From an uncultured Ramlibacter sp. (GTDB lineage: Bacteria; Pseudomonadota; Gammaproteobacteria; Burkholderiales; Burkholderiaceae_C), in contig NZ_CAKZHQ010000020.1 of NCBI RefSeq assembly GCF_936925435.1, forward strand, positions 1 to 64,000: a stretch of 64,000 bases of DNA. The letters run 5' to 3'. Below are positions 38,299-47,004 of the stretch, in pieces. A program made the position numbers and the translations under genes. The notes beneath the pieces were generated by a model that was not told where the DNA came from, did no database searches, and was given only the letters and a program-made list of their open reading frames with translations. How positions within the stretch are numbered: the first letter of the stretch is position 1; each line of letters begins with the position of its first letter.

Positions 38299-41154
38299 AT
38301 GGACATCCAAGCCGAACCGATGGACCCCCAGTCCTTCTCCTTCGGGCCGTATGTCCTCCTTCCGCAACGGCAGCTGCTGTTGCTCAACGGCACCCCGATC
38401 CGGCTGGGCGGCCGGGCGCTCGACATCCTCACCGTGCTGGTCCAGCGCCAGGGCGAGCTCGTGACTAAGCGCGAACTCCTTGACCAGGTCTGGCCGGATA
38501 CGGTCGTCGAAGAAGGCAACCTCAAAGTGCACATCACGGGCCTTCGGCGGGTCTTGGGTGAGGGGCCCGAGGCGCCGAAGTACATCGTGACGGTCGTCGG
38601 CCGGGGTTACAGGTTCATTGGCACCGTCCAGACGCGGCCACTTTCAGCAGACCTCCACGAACTGCCCGCCAACCCGCCTCGCACGCACAACCTGCCCACC
38701 GGGACGGCGCACATATTCGGGCGAGCTCCCGCCATCGAAGCGATCTGCCGCGAACTGGAAGTTTCGCGTCTGGTGTCGATCGTCGGTGCCGGGGGCATTG
38801 GCAAGACCACGGTCGCCCTCGCCGTCGCCGAAAAGGCCCTCGGCGCCTTCAAGGACGGCATCTGGCTTGTCGATCTGGCGGTATTGAAGGACCCGGACCT
38901 GGTGCCCAACGCGATCGCCGCTTCCGTCGGCGTCATTTCCAATCTGCCCACCACCTTCGCCGCGGTTTGCGAGCACCTGCACGAGCGAGAGGTGCTGCTC
39001 GTCCTCGACAGCTGCGAGCATATCGTCGAGGCAACCGCGGACTACGCAGCTCGAATCCTGGCTGTCGCCGCCGGGGTCAAGATCCTGGTGACCAGCCGGG
39101 AGCCGCTCGGCATGGATGGCGAACGCGTGCGCAGGCTCCCTGGGCTGGGCACGCCTCCCGCTGGGTCCGGCCTGAAGGCGCAGGATGCCCTTGCCTTCCC
39201 CGCGGTCCAACTATTCATCAAGCGCGCGACGGACCGCTTGGAGTCGTTCGAGTTCAGGGACGCCGATGCGCCGGCTGTGAGTGAAATCTGCAGAAGGCTT
39301 GACGGCCTTGCGCTTGCGATCGAACTCGCCGCGACCCGAATCGACGCGTTCGGCGTTGGCGGACTTCTCAATCAGCTCGACAACCGGTTTCGTCTCCTCA
39401 TTGGGCGCCGTGCAGGGCCCGAGAGGCACCGAACCCTGGCAGCGACGCTTGCATGGAGCTACAGTCTTCTCTCCGCAGAGGAGGCAACCCTGCTGCGGGC
39501 CGTGTCGGTGTTTTCCGGCGTGTTCGACGCCGAAGGCGCCGCCGCCGTGTCCGCACGCGATCGCGCCGAAGTCGTTGAGTGCCTGGCGCAGCTGGAAGCG
39601 CAATCCTTGCTTGCGATCGACCTGGATGCCGGTGACATCGCCTATCGCCTTCTCGAAACCACCCGCGCCGACTGCTTCGAGCGACTGTGGGAGCAGGCGG
39701 AAGATCGCACTGTTCGCCAACGCCATGCGGAACACGTCTGCGCCGTACTCGAGCGTGCGACGTCCGAATGGGCCAAACGCCCGGCGCATGAATGGACCAT
39801 CGACTATGGCCGGGTCCTGGACGATCTGCGTGACGCGCTTGCCTGGACCGCGACCGACCCTGCGAACAGGTCGCTGAGGATTCGCCTTACGCTGGCCGGC
39901 ATTCTCCTGTGGAACCATTTTTCGCTCACCGAGGAATGCCGTGCCCACGTCTCTCGTGCGGTGGAGGATCTCGAAGCAGCCGGCCTTTCGGGCACGGAGT
40001 ATGAGATGAAGCTCAATCTGTGGCTTGGCAGCTCGACGATGGTGACGCGCGACTTCAAGCCGCTGACGCTAGCCTCCATGCGTCGGGCCCTGGAGATCGC
40101 TACGCAGACCGACAACACCGAATACCGGCTGCGTTGCCTGTCGGCGATCTCGGTATACGAACTCTGGACCGGCGGGCACGAAGCTGGCTTGAGGTTCCTG
40201 GATGAGTTTGTCGCGATCGCTGCGGAGAAGGACCCGTCTGCGCTGCCCGAAGGTGAGGTGCACACTGCCATCGCCGACCTCTTTCTAGGCCGGCTCCAGT
40301 CCGCGTCGCGAAGACTCGAATCGCTCCGCCAGCGGGACCTGCGCTACTTCAACAGGTCCTACGACGTGCGCTACCTCGCCGACACGCTCGTCCTTCTCGA
40401 GGGCGTTTTGTCCCATGTGCAGTGGCTTATGGGGTTCCCGGACACCGCAGCCCGCACAGCCGCTGCGGCGCTGGAAAGGGCTCATCCCAATCACCACCAC
40501 CTGTCGTTCAACAATGCGCTCAACTATGCCTGTCCAGTGGCATTCTGGAGCGGACGTGATGCCGAGTGCGGCCACTTGGTCGAGAGGCTGGCGAAGCACG
40601 TCAAGCAGCACGGCATTGTTGCGCGTCGCCCGGTTGCAATGTTCTACAGCGCCGCGCTTGCCAGCCGCAGCGCGACCGCTGAGCCGGACGCCGTCGCCAA
40701 TCTTCAGAAAGCGGTCATCGAATTCCGCAACATCAACCACCTGACGCGAATAGGTTACTACCTCAGTGTTGTGGCGGCTGCTCTCGCCCGCGAGGGACGG
40801 CTCGACGAGGCGGAGTCCACGATCCTGGAAGCCTCTGCCGCCACGCTGGCGCAGGGAGAAGCTTGGTGCTTGCCTGAAGTTCTCCGTGTCCATGCGTCGA
40901 TCTTGCTGGCCAAGGGACGCACCGGGGAAGCGGAATCAGTTCTGCTGGAAGCCCTGAGGGTCGCCGAGCAGACCCATGCGCTGGCCTGGCGGTTGCGCGC
41001 GGCGAACGACCTCGCCGTTATTTGGTGCGCCACTTCGAAGGCACAAGAGGCGCGCGCCATGCTCATGCCCATCTACAGCGCATTCACCGAAGGCTTTGAC
41101 ACAGGTGATCTCCTGACCGCCTCACGGCTCCTTTCGTCCATCCCGGCCTCATAA
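38299..41154 (+). CDS. Winged-helix / NB-ARC ATPase / TPR transcriptional regulator (complete form)
   Basis: 951 residues. The OmpR/CadC-type winged helix (residues 12-110: FGPYVLLPQRQLLLLNG...GRALDILTVLVQRQGELVTKRELLDQVWPDTVVEEGNLKVHITGLRRVLGE, VGRGYRFIG) is followed by a STAND ATPase. That part has Walker A GAGGIGKTT (about 163), Walker B VLLVLDSCEHIV, VTSREPLG and a lid with LAWSYSLLSAEEATLLRAVSVFSGVFD. Around 480 residues of TPR-like helices end the protein. This is the complete version of the two partial paralogues at 28979-33047. It resembles large one-component regulators with MalT-like or AfsR-like logic. The first codon in the open frame is GTG at 38296; ATG at 38299 is preferred. 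Confidence 0.88.
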   Translation: MDIQAEPMDPQSFSFGPYVLLPQRQLLLLNGTPIRLGGRALDILTVLVQRQGELVTKRELLDQVWPDTVVEEGNLKVHITGLRRVLGEGPEAPKYIVTVVGRGYRFIGTVQTRPLSADLHELPANPPRTHNLPTGTAHIFGRAPAIEAICRELEVSRLVSIVGAGGIGKTTVALAVAEKALGAFKDGIWLVDLAVLKDPDLVPNAIAASVGVISNLPTTFAAVCEHLHEREVLLVLDSCEHIVEATADYAARILAVAAGVKILVTSREPLGMDGERVRRLPGLGTPPAGSGLKAQDALAFPAVQLFIKRATDRLESFEFRDADAPAVSEICRRLDGLALAIELAATRIDAFGVGGLLNQLDNRFRLLIGRRAGPERHRTLAATLAWSYSLLSAEEATLLRAVSVFSGVFDAEGAAAVSARDRAEVVECLAQLEAQSLLAIDLDAGDIAYRLLETTRADCFERLWEQAEDRTVRQRHAEHVCAVLERATSEWAKRPAHEWTIDYGRVLDDLRDALAWTATDPANRSLRIRLTLAGILLWNHFSLTEECRAHVSRAVEDLEAAGLSGTEYEMKLNLWLGSSTMVTRDFKPLTLASMRRALEIATQTDNTEYRLRCLSAISVYELWTGGHEAGLRFLDEFVAIAAEKDPSALPEGEVHTAIADLFLGRLQSASRRLESLRQRDLRYFNRSYDVRYLADTLVLLEGVLSHVQWLMGFPDTAARTAAAALERAHPNHHHLSFNNALNYACPVAFWSGRDAECGHLVERLAKHVKQHGIVARRPVAMFYSAALASRSATAEPDAVANLQKAVIEFRNINHLTRIGYYLSVVAAALAREGRLDEAESTILEASAATLAQGEAWCLPEVLRVHASILLAKGRTGEAESVLLEALRVAEQTHALAWRLRAANDLAVIWCATSKAQEARAMLMPIYSAFTEGFDTGDLLTASRLLSSIPAS

Positions 41155-41157
41155 GGC

Positions 41158-41733
41158 TCACCGTCGGGAAATGGCTGCGGCGATGCCTGGTTCGTAGCTT
41201 CCATCGATCTGCACAAACAGCATGCGGCATACCTTGCCTGAGCGATTCGCCCAGGCGTGATTGGTGCCACGCTGAATCACCACGCTGCCGGGCTTGAGGA
41301 GCGTCTCCGAGTCGTCCAGGACGACACTGATCTCCCCTTCGATCACCACGCCGTAGTCGATCGATTCGGTCCGATGCATCATCGGGTGCGGCGAATCCGA
41401 CTTGGTCGTCAGGCCTTTATCGTCGTTGACTTCGCGGAACAACTCCTTCATCTTTTCCTGCCCTTGGGCGAGATACACCGTGTCCGGCGGCAGGTCGACA
41501 AAGCGGATGCGCGTTCCATTCTTCGGCGCGCCATGCACCATGGGACCGCTGGTCGGATCCCGACAATTGTCGACAGGAGCCGGGGTTGCGCGGGTTTCCC
41601 AAACCTCATGAAAAATCATGCCGGCCACAGCCCGGAGCTCGGCAATCGTGGACAGCGGACCGTCGCTGGCAATGACTGATTTACCGTAGGGATCGTGTCC
41701 CGTGACGACGCGATGGATCGGTGGCAAAGACAT
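41158..41733 (-). CDS. Cupin-domain protein, copy 1
   Basis: 191 residues. A single cupin fold in the second half: HRTESIDYGVVIEGEISVVLDDSETLLKPGSVVIQRGTNHAWANRSGKVCRMLFVQIDG, with the metal-ligand pattern partly changed (H-x-T-E-S-x-D in motif 1, H in motif 2). The N-terminal half (PPIHRVVTGHDPYGKSVIASDGPL) is typical of cupins found near flavoprotein and aromatic-degradation genes. About 65 percent identical by eye to copy 2, with the leader and operator also duplicated. Its stop is three bases from that of the convergent regulator. Confidence 0.85.
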   Translation of the reverse strand: MSLPPIHRVVTGHDPYGKSVIASDGPLSTIAELRAVAGMIFHEVWETRATPAPVDNCRDPTSGPMVHGAPKNGTRIRFVDLPPDTVYLAQGQEKMKELFREVNDDKGLTTKSDSPHPMMHRTESIDYGVVIEGEISVVLDDSETLLKPGSVVIQRGTNHAWANRSGKVCRMLFVQIDGSYEPGIAAAISRR

Positions 41734-41881
41734 TGGAGCTCCATTTAAAGAGACGAGTGGATTCTAGGCAGAGCCCATCGTCGTGGAGTAATCCTTAACC
41801 GGAATTAACCGCGCAGGTCCTCTCCGGCTCGCTCGACAGGCCTTCACAGCTTCTGAAGGTAAAGGCTCATCAGCCGACCAT
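41734..41881. repeat. Duplicated cupin leader, copy 1
   Basis: About 148 bases upstream of cupin 1 closely match 42562-42711 upstream of cupin 2, including the operator, so the gene was duplicated together with its promoter. The rest of the gap to 41979 shows no gene. Confidence 0.75.
41795..41811 (+). promoter_or_regulatory. Direct-repeat operator, copy 5
   Basis: TTAACCGGAATTAACCG: two perfect TTAACCG heptamers 10 bases apart, 62 bases from the cupin 1 start, in reverse orientation relative to the gene. Confidence 0.7.
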
Positions 41882-41979
41882 GCTGGCCCAGCTCCGTTGT
41901 CAATTCACCGAGGGTTTCGGGACGCGCGAACTGCAGGTGTCATCGCAGCTGCTTGCGGCAATGCCACGCGCATAAGAAC

Positions 41980-42561
41980 TCACTTGGGTGCCAACAAGGC
42001 AGCGATGGCCGGGTCGTACTGCCCGTCGATCTGCACATACAGCATCCGGCACGGCTTGCCGGAGCGGTTTGCCCACGCGTGGTTGGTGCCGCGCTGCACG
42101 ACGACGCTGCCGGGCTTGAGATGCACTTCGGAGTCGTCGAGTAAGAGAATTATCTCGCCCTCGATGACGATGCCGTAGTCAATGGCCTCGCTGCGGTGCA
42201 TCATCGGATGCGGGGAATCCGGCTTAGTTGTCAACCCTTCGGGATTGCGGACCTCGTCGAACAAGTGCTTCATCCGGGCCGGCACTTTGTCGTCCGAAAG
42301 ATAGCTCTCGTCGGGAGGGAAGTCGAAGAATCGCAGAAGGACGCCGTTTTTCCGCGCGGTATGTTTCAGTGGCACCAGAGTGGGGTCTTCTGTGTTGCCC
42401 ACCACGGGCGGCGTGCCCCACACCTCCCATACTTCATGGAAGATCATTCCGGGAACGGACTCGACGCTGTGCACGGCTGTCAGCGGGCCGTTGCTGACAA
42501 AGACGGCCTTGCCATTGGCATCATGGCCCGTGACGACACGGTGGATAGGTGGGAAAGACAT
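41980..42561 (-). CDS. Cupin-domain protein, copy 2
   Basis: 193 residues, paralogue of the adjacent 191-residue cupin: PPIHRVVTGHDANGKAVFVSNGPL at the start and SEAIDYGIVIEGEIILLLDDSEVHLKPGSVVVQRGTNHAWANRSGKPCRMLYVQIDGQYDP at the end. The middle region differs more (SYLSDDKVPARMKHLFDEV), so the two copies may prefer different ligands. Transcribed on the minus strand from its own copy of the shared leader. Confidence 0.85.
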   Translation of the reverse strand: MSFPPIHRVVTGHDANGKAVFVSNGPLTAVHSVESVPGMIFHEVWEVWGTPPVVGNTEDPTLVPLKHTARKNGVLLRFFDFPPDESYLSDDKVPARMKHLFDEVRNPEGLTTKPDSPHPMMHRSEAIDYGIVIEGEIILLLDDSEVHLKPGSVVVQRGTNHAWANRSGKPCRMLYVQIDGQYDPAIAALLAPK

Positions 42562-42711
42562 TAGACCTCCAGTTAAAGAGACGGGTGGATTCTAGGCAGG
42601 GTCCATCTTCGTGGAGCAATCCTTAACCGGAATTAACCGCGCAGTTCCTCTCCGGCTCGCTCGACGGGCCTTCACAGTTTCTGGAGGTACAGCTCATCAG
42701 CCGGCCATCGC
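42562..42711. repeat. Duplicated cupin leader, copy 2
   Basis: Matches 41734-41881 with scattered substitutions over roughly 150 bases, and includes operator copy 6. Confidence 0.75.
42623..42639 (+). promoter_or_regulatory. Direct-repeat operator, copy 6
   Basis: TTAACCGGAATTAACCG, identical to copy 5, 62 bases from the cupin 2 start. Confidence 0.7.
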
Positions 42712-42806
42712 CCGGATTTCGCCTGAAGCGAAGATGCGGGCCGGCGTCATAGGCATCATCCCGGCGGCTCTGCGGGGAAGGGCTGCGCGGGAACCTGATG
42801 GGGACT

Positions 42807-43451
42807 TCAGTTGCTGTCGCCGGCGGCCCCGCTAGCCTGGCCTGCCGCCGTGGGTGCGGGGACGCGTTTGCGCAGCGCCTCGATTTCCGCAAGGAGCGGC
42901 CCATTCATTTCCCTGATTTCGCTGCGCGTGAATCGCGGCGTGATGTGCTGGGGGCAGTTCCAATCGTAAGCCAGGACGTCGATCACGATCGCGCGTTCCG
43001 CCCTGCCGGTGTAGCCCTTGACTTGCAGCGCCTCAATAAACGCAGGGTCGTTCGACCGGTCGATCACCCGAGCCGTGCCCCAGATCTTGAGACGGGCCGG
43101 GGCCGCCTGGTTCATCAGGATGAGGGCGATCCGCTGCGCCGCGTTGATGTTGCCGACGCTGATGTACTGCCCATTTCCGCGGAAGTCCGCAAAGGCGATG
43201 GTCTTCGCGTCGAGCACCCTGAGAAAGCCGCGCGGCCCTCCCCTGAACTGGACATAGGGCCAGCCATCCTCGTTCACGGTGGCCTGGTAGAACCCATCCA
43301 TCTGCTCGATGAAGTCGGCCTCGGCTTCCGTCAGTGCGTCCGGCTCCCCGGAGTTGGCTTCGGCTTCGCTGCGAGGAGACCGGGAGCCGTAGTGGGCCTG
43401 GGCCTCCCTCACTGAGGGCGTGAATGCGATGCGCGTGAAAGGTCGGCCCAT
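42807..43451 (-). CDS. Pyridoxamine 5'-phosphate oxidase-like flavin-binding protein
   Basis: 214 residues with the split-barrel FMN/F420-binding fold of the PNPOx-like group: FYQATVNEDGWPYVQFRGGPRGFLRVLDAKTIAFADFRGNGQYISVGNINAAQRIALILMN and LKIWGTARVID. The C-terminal segment (WNCPQHITPRFTRSEIREMNGPLLAEIEALRKRV) is found in members annotated as flavin-nucleotide-binding proteins. It is not the vitamin B6 enzyme itself. It starts 26 bases after the stop of the exported hydrolase, so it is probably co-transcribed with it. Confidence 0.87.
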   Translation of the reverse strand: MGRPFTRIAFTPSVREAQAHYGSRSPRSEAEANSGEPDALTEAEADFIEQMDGFYQATVNEDGWPYVQFRGGPRGFLRVLDAKTIAFADFRGNGQYISVGNINAAQRIALILMNQAAPARLKIWGTARVIDRSNDPAFIEALQVKGYTGRAERAIVIDVLAYDWNCPQHITPRFTRSEIREMNGPLLAEIEALRKRVPAPTAAGQASGAAGDSN

Positions 43452-43476
43452 GCGGACTCCTGTTGGATGGCGGCAC

Positions 43477-44487
43477 TCAAGAGCCGGATCTTGCCGCTGG
43501 CTTTTGCTTCGCGAGATGACGCTGCAGGAAAGACCGCATCAGGCGTCCGATCGTCGCGCTGTCTTCCTCCAGTGCGAAATGCCCCGTGTCCAACAGGTGG
43601 AGTTCGGCCTTGGGAAGATCACGGAGGTAAGGATGGGCCCCAGCGGCGGGGAAAATTTTGTCATTCTTTCCCCAAGCGATCAGCATCGGCGGCTGGTACT
43701 TGCGGAAGTAGGCCTGCCAACCGGGATACAGCGCGGGGTTGGTGCCATAGCTGTAGAACATCTCCAGCTGGATGTCCTTGTTCCCGGGCCGGTCCATGTA
43801 GGCCTGGTCCAACATCCAGGCGTCAGGGCTGATGCGGTGCGCCTCACGGTAGCCCTCGCTGTACTGCCATTTGGTGGCGGGGAGCTCGAACAGCGGACGC
43901 AGCTTGGCGCCGTTGGCCTGCGACTTGTCAGCCCAGAACTGCTTGGCGGGTACCCAGAAGTCGTTGTCCAAGCCTTCGTCGTAAGCATTGCCGTTTTGCA
44001 CGATGATTGCCGTGATGCGCTCTGGATGGGCGTGCGCAATGCGATATCCGATTGGCGCGCCGTAATCCTGCACGTACATCGCGAAGGTCGACAAGCCAAT
44101 GGCCTGGGTGAACTTGTCAACGACGTTGGCCAGGTTGTCGAAACTGTACTGGAACTTGTCCATCGGCGGCATGTCGCTCTGGCCATAGCCTGGATAGTCC
44201 GGCGCGACCACATGGTAGCGGTCTGCCAGCAGTGGAATCAGGTTCCGGAACATCTGAGACGAGGTCGGGAATCCGTGTAGCAGCAGGATTGTCGGGGCGT
44301 TCTTGGGACCGGCCTCGCGGTAGAAGATGTTCAATCCGTCAACCTTGACGGTCCGGTAGCTGACCGCTGCAGTGCTCGCCACATTTGGGGCAACCTTGTC
44401 GAGCGCAGGTGCAGCCTTTGCAACCGGCGCCGCCAGGGAGCATGCAAGCGTGAGGGCGCAGAGCAGCGCCTGGAGGGTATTTCTCAT
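43477..44487 (-). CDS. Exported alpha/beta-hydrolase with aspartate nucleophile
   Basis: 336 residues from the ATG at 44487, which has AAAGGA eight bases upstream; the frame extends to 44577. The N-terminal signal peptide ([26 protein letters not shown]) predicts a periplasmic enzyme. The hydrolase motifs [45 protein letters not shown] (Asp nucleophile), [12 protein letters not shown] and [11 protein letters not shown] parallel those of the 37223 protein, so the two look paralogous, one cytoplasmic and one exported. A dehalogenase or epoxide hydrolase chemistry is possible. Confidence 0.87.
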   Translation of the reverse strand: MRNTLQALLCALTLACSLAAPVAKAAPALDKVAPNVASTAAVSYRTVKVDGLNIFYREAGPKNAPTILLLHGFPTSSQMFRNLIPLLADRYHVVAPDYPGYGQSDMPPMDKFQYSFDNLANVVDKFTQAIGLSTFAMYVQDYGAPIGYRIAHAHPERITAIIVQNGNAYDEGLDNDFWVPAKQFWADKSQANGAKLRPLFELPATKWQYSEGYREAHRISPDAWMLDQAYMDRPGNKDIQLEMFYSYGTNPALYPGWQAYFRKYQPPMLIAWGKNDKIFPAAGAHPYLRDLPKAELHLLDTGHFALEEDSATIGRLMRSFLQRHLAKQKPAARSGS

Positions 44488-44622
44488 GGGAAGGTCCTTT
44501 GAGGAGAGGGGTTGAAGGAAATCGGGCCGCCCGCTTTCATGGCGCAGCCTTGGGGAACCACTGCTGTCAGGGAGCACGGCGGTCAGGGGCGGCCGGAGCT
44601 GCCAATGGAATGCGCGCGCCGC

Positions 44623-45435
44623 TTACTGGCCGACCCGGCGCACGGCGTCCAGGATCACGGCCACCACTTCGGCGGGCTTGGACAGCATGGGCGCATGGCT
44701 AGCGTCGATGGCCGTCACTTTCGCGTTCATCCGCTTGGCGAAGTGCTGTTGCGCGGCCGGCGGCAACATTCGGTCCTGATTCGTCATCAAGTACCAGGTC
44801 GGTTTGGCGCGCCAGGCTGCTGCGGCCGATTTCTGGCCGAAGCTGGGGCTGTTGATAGGAACTTGGGTGACTGCCAATAGCCGTGCTTTCGCCAAGGGGA
44901 CGTCCTGGGCGAAGTCATGTGCCATGCCTTCAGGCGACAGCCAAAGGTAGCCCGCGCTGTCGGGCCGGATCGCGGCGAGACCGGGCGGCTGCGGGATGTC
45001 CTTGACGGCCAGAAGATCGTTCACGGATTCGCCTTCCGCGGGGGCGAACGCGGCGACGTAGACCAAGGCCTTGACCTTGTCGTGCACCCCCGCCTCGCCG
45101 ATCACGACCCCGCCCCAGGAGTGGCCCACCAGGACCACGGGGCCGGACTGGCTGTCCAGCACCCGCCGGGTCGCTGCGACGTCATCCGCGAGGGAGGTCA
45201 GCGGGTTCTGGACCACGGCGACATTGACTCCACTGTCCAGCAGCAGCGCAACGACCTTTTCCCAACCCGAACCGTCTGCCCAGGCGCCGTGCACGAGGAC
45301 GACGGTGGGCTGGGCGGTCTTCACTGCCGGGGCACCAGAGGCGGGTGCGGCCGCGGTGGCAGGACACATCCACAAGCCCTGCAAGGCGGGCCCCAGGACG
45401 CAGGCAAGAATCGACTTCTTGAAGATGATGTGCAT
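44623..45435 (-). CDS. Exported alpha/beta-hydrolase with serine nucleophile
   Basis: 270 residues from the ATG at 45435, with AGGAG seven bases upstream. The signal peptide (IIFKKSILACVLGPALQGLWMCPATAAA) is followed by the EstA/MhpC-like fold: PTVVLVHGAWADGSGWEKVVALLLDSG, VVLVGHSWGGVVIGEAG with the catalytic serine, and ASHAPMLSKPAEV with the histidine. Close to the salicylate-esterase/plant-hydroxynitrile-lyase-like group of hydrolases seen in aromatic clusters. It lies upstream of the Asp-type hydrolase with a 135-base gap, so co-transcription is possible. Confidence 0.86.
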   Translation of the reverse strand: MHIIFKKSILACVLGPALQGLWMCPATAAAPASGAPAVKTAQPTVVLVHGAWADGSGWEKVVALLLDSGVNVAVVQNPLTSLADDVAATRRVLDSQSGPVVLVGHSWGGVVIGEAGVHDKVKALVYVAAFAPAEGESVNDLLAVKDIPQPPGLAAIRPDSAGYLWLSPEGMAHDFAQDVPLAKARLLAVTQVPINSPSFGQKSAAAAWRAKPTWYLMTNQDRMLPPAAQQHFAKRMNAKVTAIDASHAPMLSKPAEVVAVILDAVRRVGQ

Positions 45436-45762
45436 AGGTACTCCTGAAATGACATACACGGCCGCAGGAATTGCAGGTGTTGTCCAAATGTGGAGCCGCC
45501 AGGGTCCGATGTGATCCCGTTGAGGAATGAAACGCGACCTACTCTTTGGGTTGAGGTGCACGCTCACCCAAGTGAGATCTAGAGCGGATCAGCACATGGC
45601 CCGCCAGGCGAGACATGGAGCTGGCGCATCGGGCGCAGGCCCGCGCCCTTCGCCACACCCTCTCTCGCAAAGCAAGAAGCTTGAGCGACCGCAAGCGCCG
45701 CATGGATGGCTGCAATGGTGCCTGCGCCGCAGTCCTGGGGGCACGCGCGCATGTGGCGCGAC
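45436..45762. other. Gene-free spacer
   Basis: 327 bases between the hydrolase gene and the nitrobenzoate cluster, with no supported ORF, repeat or clear terminator. Confidence 0.45.
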
Positions 45763-46443
45763 CTATGACGGCTCGTACCCGACGATGCGAGTGAACTCAT
45801 CGACCCGCCGGCGCGGCATCTCCATCCGGTTCACGGCCGCACACAAGTCGCCATAGCCCATGGACATCCCGCACGCGGTTTCTTCGTCCGCCGAAAGTCG
45901 CAGTTCAGCGGCGATGACCTCGTGGAAACGCGAAAACGACACCTGTGGGCAGGTGTCGATGCCCCGCGCCTTGGCTGCAAGCATGACGCTTTGGATGAAC
46001 AAGCCCAGGTCAAGCCAGCTATGGTGGTGTAGGCGCCTGTCGATGGTGAAGATCAGGCCCACGGGCGCACCGAAGAAGGTGAAATTCTTCAGGGTTTGCC
46101 TTGCGCGCGCCGCGGAATCTTCTCGGGCGATTCCGAGGGCACCGTAATACCGCCCGGCGAAGTCCGACTGGCGCGCTGCGAACTCATCGGGCAGCGTGTC
46201 CGGGAAATGTGCTGAAGCGGGGTGCTTCCCTCGGATGAAAGCCTCCTCCAGCGCCGATCCCAGGGACTGTATCGGAGCTCCCGTCAGCAGGTGCACCCGC
46301 CACGGCTGGGTGTTCGAGTTGCTGGGCGCGCTGGAAGCGGCCTGCAGGATTTCGAGCACCAGAGGCAAAGGCAACGGTTCCGGTCTGTAAGCCCGGATGG
46401 ACCTGCGCGAGAGCAGCGCCTCGTGGACTTCAGCCGGCCTCAT
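45763..46443 (-). CDS. pnbA: Nitroreductase, probable 4-nitrobenzoate reductase
   Basis: 226-residue FMN-dependent nitroreductase. LLSRRSIRAYRPEPLPLPLVLEILQAASSAPSNSNTQPWRVHLLTG (residues 10-55) is the FMN phosphate and ribityl region, LGLFIQSVMLAAKARGIDTCPQVSF the central helix, and CGMSMGYGD the C-terminal loop. The ATG overlaps the pnbB stop (ATGA, 46440-46443). Next to a hydroxylaminobenzoate-lyase-like gene the natural role is reduction of 4-nitrobenzoate to 4-hydroxylaminobenzoate. The fold is certain; the substrate is inferred from context. Confidence 0.82.
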   Translation of the reverse strand: MRPAEVHEALLSRRSIRAYRPEPLPLPLVLEILQAASSAPSNSNTQPWRVHLLTGAPIQSLGSALEEAFIRGKHPASAHFPDTLPDEFAARQSDFAGRYYGALGIAREDSAARARQTLKNFTFFGAPVGLIFTIDRRLHHHSWLDLGLFIQSVMLAAKARGIDTCPQVSFSRFHEVIAAELRLSADEETACGMSMGYGDLCAAVNRMEMPRRRVDEFTRIVGYEPS

Positions 46444-47003
46444 GAGCAGAGGAGTTCCCCTTGCGGGACAGGAAGGTAGGAAATGCGCCCCGCCGGGAGG
46501 AAGAACAGCGCGATCACCGCTCCCCCTTTGGCCTCGGGATAGTGATGGCTCCCTGGCGCAGGGGCAGTCCATCCTGCTTCACACCAGCCGTTGGGGCCAC
46601 GCAAGGCGGCCCCCAGATTCAGAGGTACAACCAGATTGAACTCGCCGTAAGGGTGGGCATGGTACTGGCCCCGGTATGCGCTCTCCGGATTCCCTTGCGC
46701 GTTGCCTGTGCTGTCCATATAGACCGCGGTGATGCTGAACTGATGGGTGTGCGCTGAGGGCTCCTCGATGCGGCTGCGACGGTATGCGGGTCCGTCAAGT
46801 GCGATATTGGCGGCCCAGCCGTCCTGAACGCCTTTCTTGATCAGACGTGCAAGAGTTTCGTAGAGCTCACTGCCGAGGCCGTACTTCTGGTTCAGCCAGC
46901 GTTCGGTCTCGGTCCCCGCCGTCATGTCTTTCACCTCATCCAGGAAGGCGATGCTCCGCGCAATGAGTTCATCGCGGTCCTGTGTCACACGCTCTGCCGC
47001 CAT
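46440..47003 (-). CDS. pnbB: 4-Hydroxylaminobenzoate lyase-like protein (DUF4863)
   Basis: 187 residues from MAAERVTQDRDEL; the upstream part of the open frame is a shadow of the next gene. It resembles the DUF4863/PnbB family, which converts 4-hydroxylaminobenzoate to protocatechuate and ammonia. Recognisable are WLNQKYGLGSELYETLARLIKKGVQDGWAANIALDGPAYRRSRI and the cupin-like SITAVYMDSTGNAQGNPESAYRGQYHAHPYGEFNLVVPL...HYPEAKGGAVIALFFLPAGRISY. It starts one base after the receptor gene stop and overlaps the nitroreductase, forming a tight three-gene operon. Assigned from memory of the family. Confidence 0.78.
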   Translation of the reverse strand: MAAERVTQDRDELIARSIAFLDEVKDMTAGTETERWLNQKYGLGSELYETLARLIKKGVQDGWAANIALDGPAYRRSRIEEPSAHTHQFSITAVYMDSTGNAQGNPESAYRGQYHAHPYGEFNLVVPLNLGAALRGPNGWCEAGWTAPAPGSHHYPEAKGGAVIALFFLPAGRISYLPVPQGELLCS

Positions 47004-47004
47004 A

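Noticed and set aside
42807..43451. PdxH vitamin B6 oxidase
   Set aside because: The split-barrel fold fits, but the PdxH-specific substrate motifs are absent.
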